Assembly (NCBI GenBank): GCA_025965895.1
Contig: JAOPWC010000147.1
Coordinates: 1-33,972, forward strand
Direction: 5' to 3'
DNA from: Mycobacterium sp.
GTDB taxonomy: Bacteria; Actinomycetota; Actinomycetes; Mycobacteriales; Mycobacteriaceae
Length of the DNA: 33,972 nucleotides
Below the pieces are notes generated by a model. It saw only the letters and a program-made list of their open reading frames with translations. It ran no database searches and was not told where the DNA came from. The position numbers and the translations under genes are program-made. This document shows positions 32,385-33,972 of the stretch, one piece after another (within the stretch, counting starts at the first letter, position 1; every line of letters starts with the position of its first letter).

Positions 32385-33972
32385 ATGTCCGATCCGAACA
32401 CCACCGATGGCGATCCTCGCCTGCCGGCGCTGCTGCAGTGGCGCCAGCAGCTCATCGCCTCCGGCGCGGTGTCGGCGAGCAGCTTCAAGGAAGCTCACGT
32501 GCGGATGGTACTGCGCTCCGGGCGCCGCGATGTCGAGCAGATCCGCGCGATGCTGCCGGGGTCGGTGGCCGAGCACGCCGAAGACATGGCCCGCTTCCTC
32601 GACGAGCTGACCACCGATACGACCGAACCGGAGCCACCAGCCGAGGAAACCGGCGCCGCGCAGGCAAGCGCCGCGCAGGATGTGCCGGAACGCCCCGAGA
32701 CACCGCCCGGCGAGGACACGACGTTGGTGCGGGAAGCGTTCGCGCCGTATGTGTTCCGCGAGCAGACCAGCGAACCGGAAACCATCGTGCTGCGTCCAGT
32801 CCCCGACCAGGGCACCGGCCAGCAGGCTGTCGAAATATCCTGGCCGCCTTACCAGCCCGGCTACGCTGACGCGGATTCGTTTGTCGTGTACCGGGTTGTC
32901 AGCGCTGAGCAGCACAAACCGTACTCGCCCGACCGGGCACAGTTCGTCGGGTCGACCACCACCACATCGATGCGCGACGCCGAGCCGCCGGCCAGTGCGG
33001 TGCGACGCTATCAGGTGTGGGTGAACACCGGCGGGTCACGCGCCGAAGCCCTTGGCGCCCAACCGGTCCTGCACGCCGAAGGGACACGGCCCAGCCGGGT
33101 TCAAAACTTCGCCATCGCCGAGGACTCCGGTCGGGTCGTTGGCCAGTGGACGGCTTTCCCCGGTGCCAGCGCGGTGCACATCTACCGCATTCCGGCCGAA
33201 AACGCCGCTGGGAATGAAGTGCAGTACCGCATCTTTACCGGCAGCGACAATCTCCACGGCTTCGTCGACTCCGACCCCGAACCCGGCGGCCGCTACATCT
33301 ACCGGACGCGCTGCGAGGTGGTCGTCGACGACGCGGTGCGGCTCTCCGAAGCCGCGCAGGCCGAGGTGCGAGTGTCCGCCGTGCTGGCAACGGTCGATGA
33401 CTTGTCCTTGATCCCCCAGGACCCCGACGGCACGGTGTGGGATCTGGCATGGAGCGCGCCTAAAGCCGGTCAGGCGCTGATCTTTCGGACCAAGGAAGGC
33501 CCGAGTGCCGGCGCTGAAGCGGCCGAGCTGCCCGAAACCGCGCTGGAGCAAGCCGGCCTGCGCCCCGATACGCGGCTGACCCACCCGATATCCGACAGCC
33601 TCGACGCGGACGGACGCCGCCGGTCCGTGGTCGCCGGAGTGCCGTGGCCCACCGGCTGGAGTCGCGCCTACTTCACCCCGGTGACCGTGCTGGACGGCCG
33701 GGCGCGGCTGGGAAAAACCATCTCAACGGTCCGCGCCGGTGCGATCACCGACGCCCAACTCACCGAGTACTGCACCAAGCAGGTGCTGACGTTCGCCTGG
33801 CCAGACGGCGCCGCAGCGGTGTCCATTCATCTGGCCCCCAAAGGTCACGATCCGCGGATGGGCCTGAGTGGGCGGTTTTTCGAGATCGCGTTCGAGGACT
33901 ACCACAAATTCGGTGGCCGGCAGTTCGTTAACGAGCTGCCGTCCGGCGGCTGCTCCCTGCACCTGGCGCCGG
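32385..33972 (+). CDS. Protein with helical N-terminus and fibronectin-III-like repeats (3' end outside window)
   Basis: Open from ATG at 32385 to the window edge, at least 529 residues. Residues 1-75 are helical (LPALLQWRQQLIASGAVSAS, IRAMLPGSVAEHAEDMARF). An acidic, Pro-rich linker (TEPEPPAEETGAAQ) leads to beta-rich repeats. Repeat one has VEISWPPYQPGYADADSFVV then RRYQVWVNTG. Repeat two has VVGQWTAFPGASAVHIYRIP then RYIYRTRCEV. Repeat three has TVWDLAWSAPKAGQALIFRT, and a fourth follows. The W-x-P/A pattern and the YxxR strand fit FN3 folds, which bind proteins. There is no signal peptide, so it should be cytoplasmic. It starts two bases after the previous stop and is part of the same operon, perhaps as a scaffold. 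Confidence 0.75.
   Translation, partial: MSDPNTTDGDPRLPALLQWRQQLIASGAVSASSFKEAHVRMVLRSGRRDVEQIRAMLPGSVAEHAEDMARFLDELTTDTTEPEPPAEETGAAQASAAQDVPERPETPPGEDTTLVREAFAPYVFREQTSEPETIVLRPVPDQGTGQQAVEISWPPYQPGYADADSFVVYRVVSAEQHKPYSPDRAQFVGSTTTTSMRDAEPPASAVRRYQVWVNTGGSRAEALGAQPVLHAEGTRPSRVQNFAIAEDSGRVVGQWTAFPGASAVHIYRIPAENAAGNEVQYRIFTGSDNLHGFVDSDPEPGGRYIYRTRCEVVVDDAVRLSEAAQAEVRVSAVLATVDDLSLIPQDPDGTVWDLAWSAPKAGQALIFRTKEGPSAGAEAAELPETALEQAGLRPDTRLTHPISDSLDADGRRRSVVAGVPWPTGWSRAYFTPVTVLDGRARLGKTISTVRAGAITDAQLTEYCTKQVLTFAWPDGAAAVSIHLAPKGHDPRMGLSGRFFEIAFEDYHKFGGRQFVNELPSGGCSLHLAP

Noticed and set aside
21312..33972. Reading the tubulin-like/vWA cluster as a known anti-phage or toxin system
   Set aside because: No nuclease, NTPase effector, pore-forming or toxin domain is visible. 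The parts fit a membrane-associated structural system better.
1..33972. CRISPR array, tRNA or rRNA genes
   Set aside because: No regularly spaced repeats of the right length and no cloverleaf or rRNA-like sequence was seen on reading both strands.

Overview
The window looks like the chromosome of a slow-growing Mycobacterium. It is GC-rich (estimated by eye) and carries an MmpS/MmpL pair with a divergent TetR gene, close homologues of M. tuberculosis SigL and RslA, a DUF732/DUF2510 membrane protein and mycobacterial-style DUF4190 proteins. The species cannot be fixed from the sequence alone. No rRNA, tRNA or CRISPR array was seen.

Positions 1-21,300 are an accessory region in advanced decay. 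It opens with the 3' part of an IS3-type transposase. Genes that look intact are sigL (1861-2376), an MsbA-like ABC exporter (3914-5713, minus), an rslA / 84-aa ORF / aminotransferase cluster (8951-6720, minus), a MazF-like toxin-antitoxin pair (9742-10274, minus), mmpL (11400-14249, minus) with its divergent tetR (14880-15518), a zinc-ribbon/DUF732 membrane protein (16178-17062) and a small secreted protein (about 18893-19312). Between them lie at least a dozen broken genes: methyltransferase, amidohydrolase, cupredoxin, membrane protein, saccharopine-dehydrogenase-like protein, mmpS, tyrosine recombinase, quinone oxidoreductase, alpha/beta hydrolase, TnsA-like endonuclease, acyl-CoA oxidase-like C-terminus and Ser/Thr kinase. 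Several have a clear lesion: a 1-base deletion in a C run, a TGG-to-TAG nonsense codon, or a deletion junction. The sigL-rslA pair, normally one operon, is split. rslA lies 5.7 kb away on the opposite strand with a foreign N-terminus, which suggests an inversion with one end at the old sigL/rslA overlap.

Positions 21,312-33,972 are different: seven intact genes on the plus strand, tightly packed from 22,938 onward, open at the right edge. In order they encode two paralogous DUF4190-like two-TM proteins with a four-Cys C-terminal domain; a three-TM protein; a secreted, membrane-anchored von Willebrand A protein with an intact MIDAS; a 1179-aa tubulin/FtsZ-superfamily protein; an 874-aa protein with a central TM hairpin and coiled coil; and a protein with a helical N-terminus and fibronectin-III-like repeats. 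Stop/start distances from vWA onward are -1, +2 and +2 bases, so this is almost certainly one transcription unit. The set fits the class of multi-component systems with a divergent tubulin-like protein and a vWA protein that comparative genomics has proposed to act in membrane remodelling. A recurring DPF / [SE]PFG short motif in the flexible tails of the four membrane proteins is, to me, the most suggestive undescribed feature. It could be a shared docking signal.
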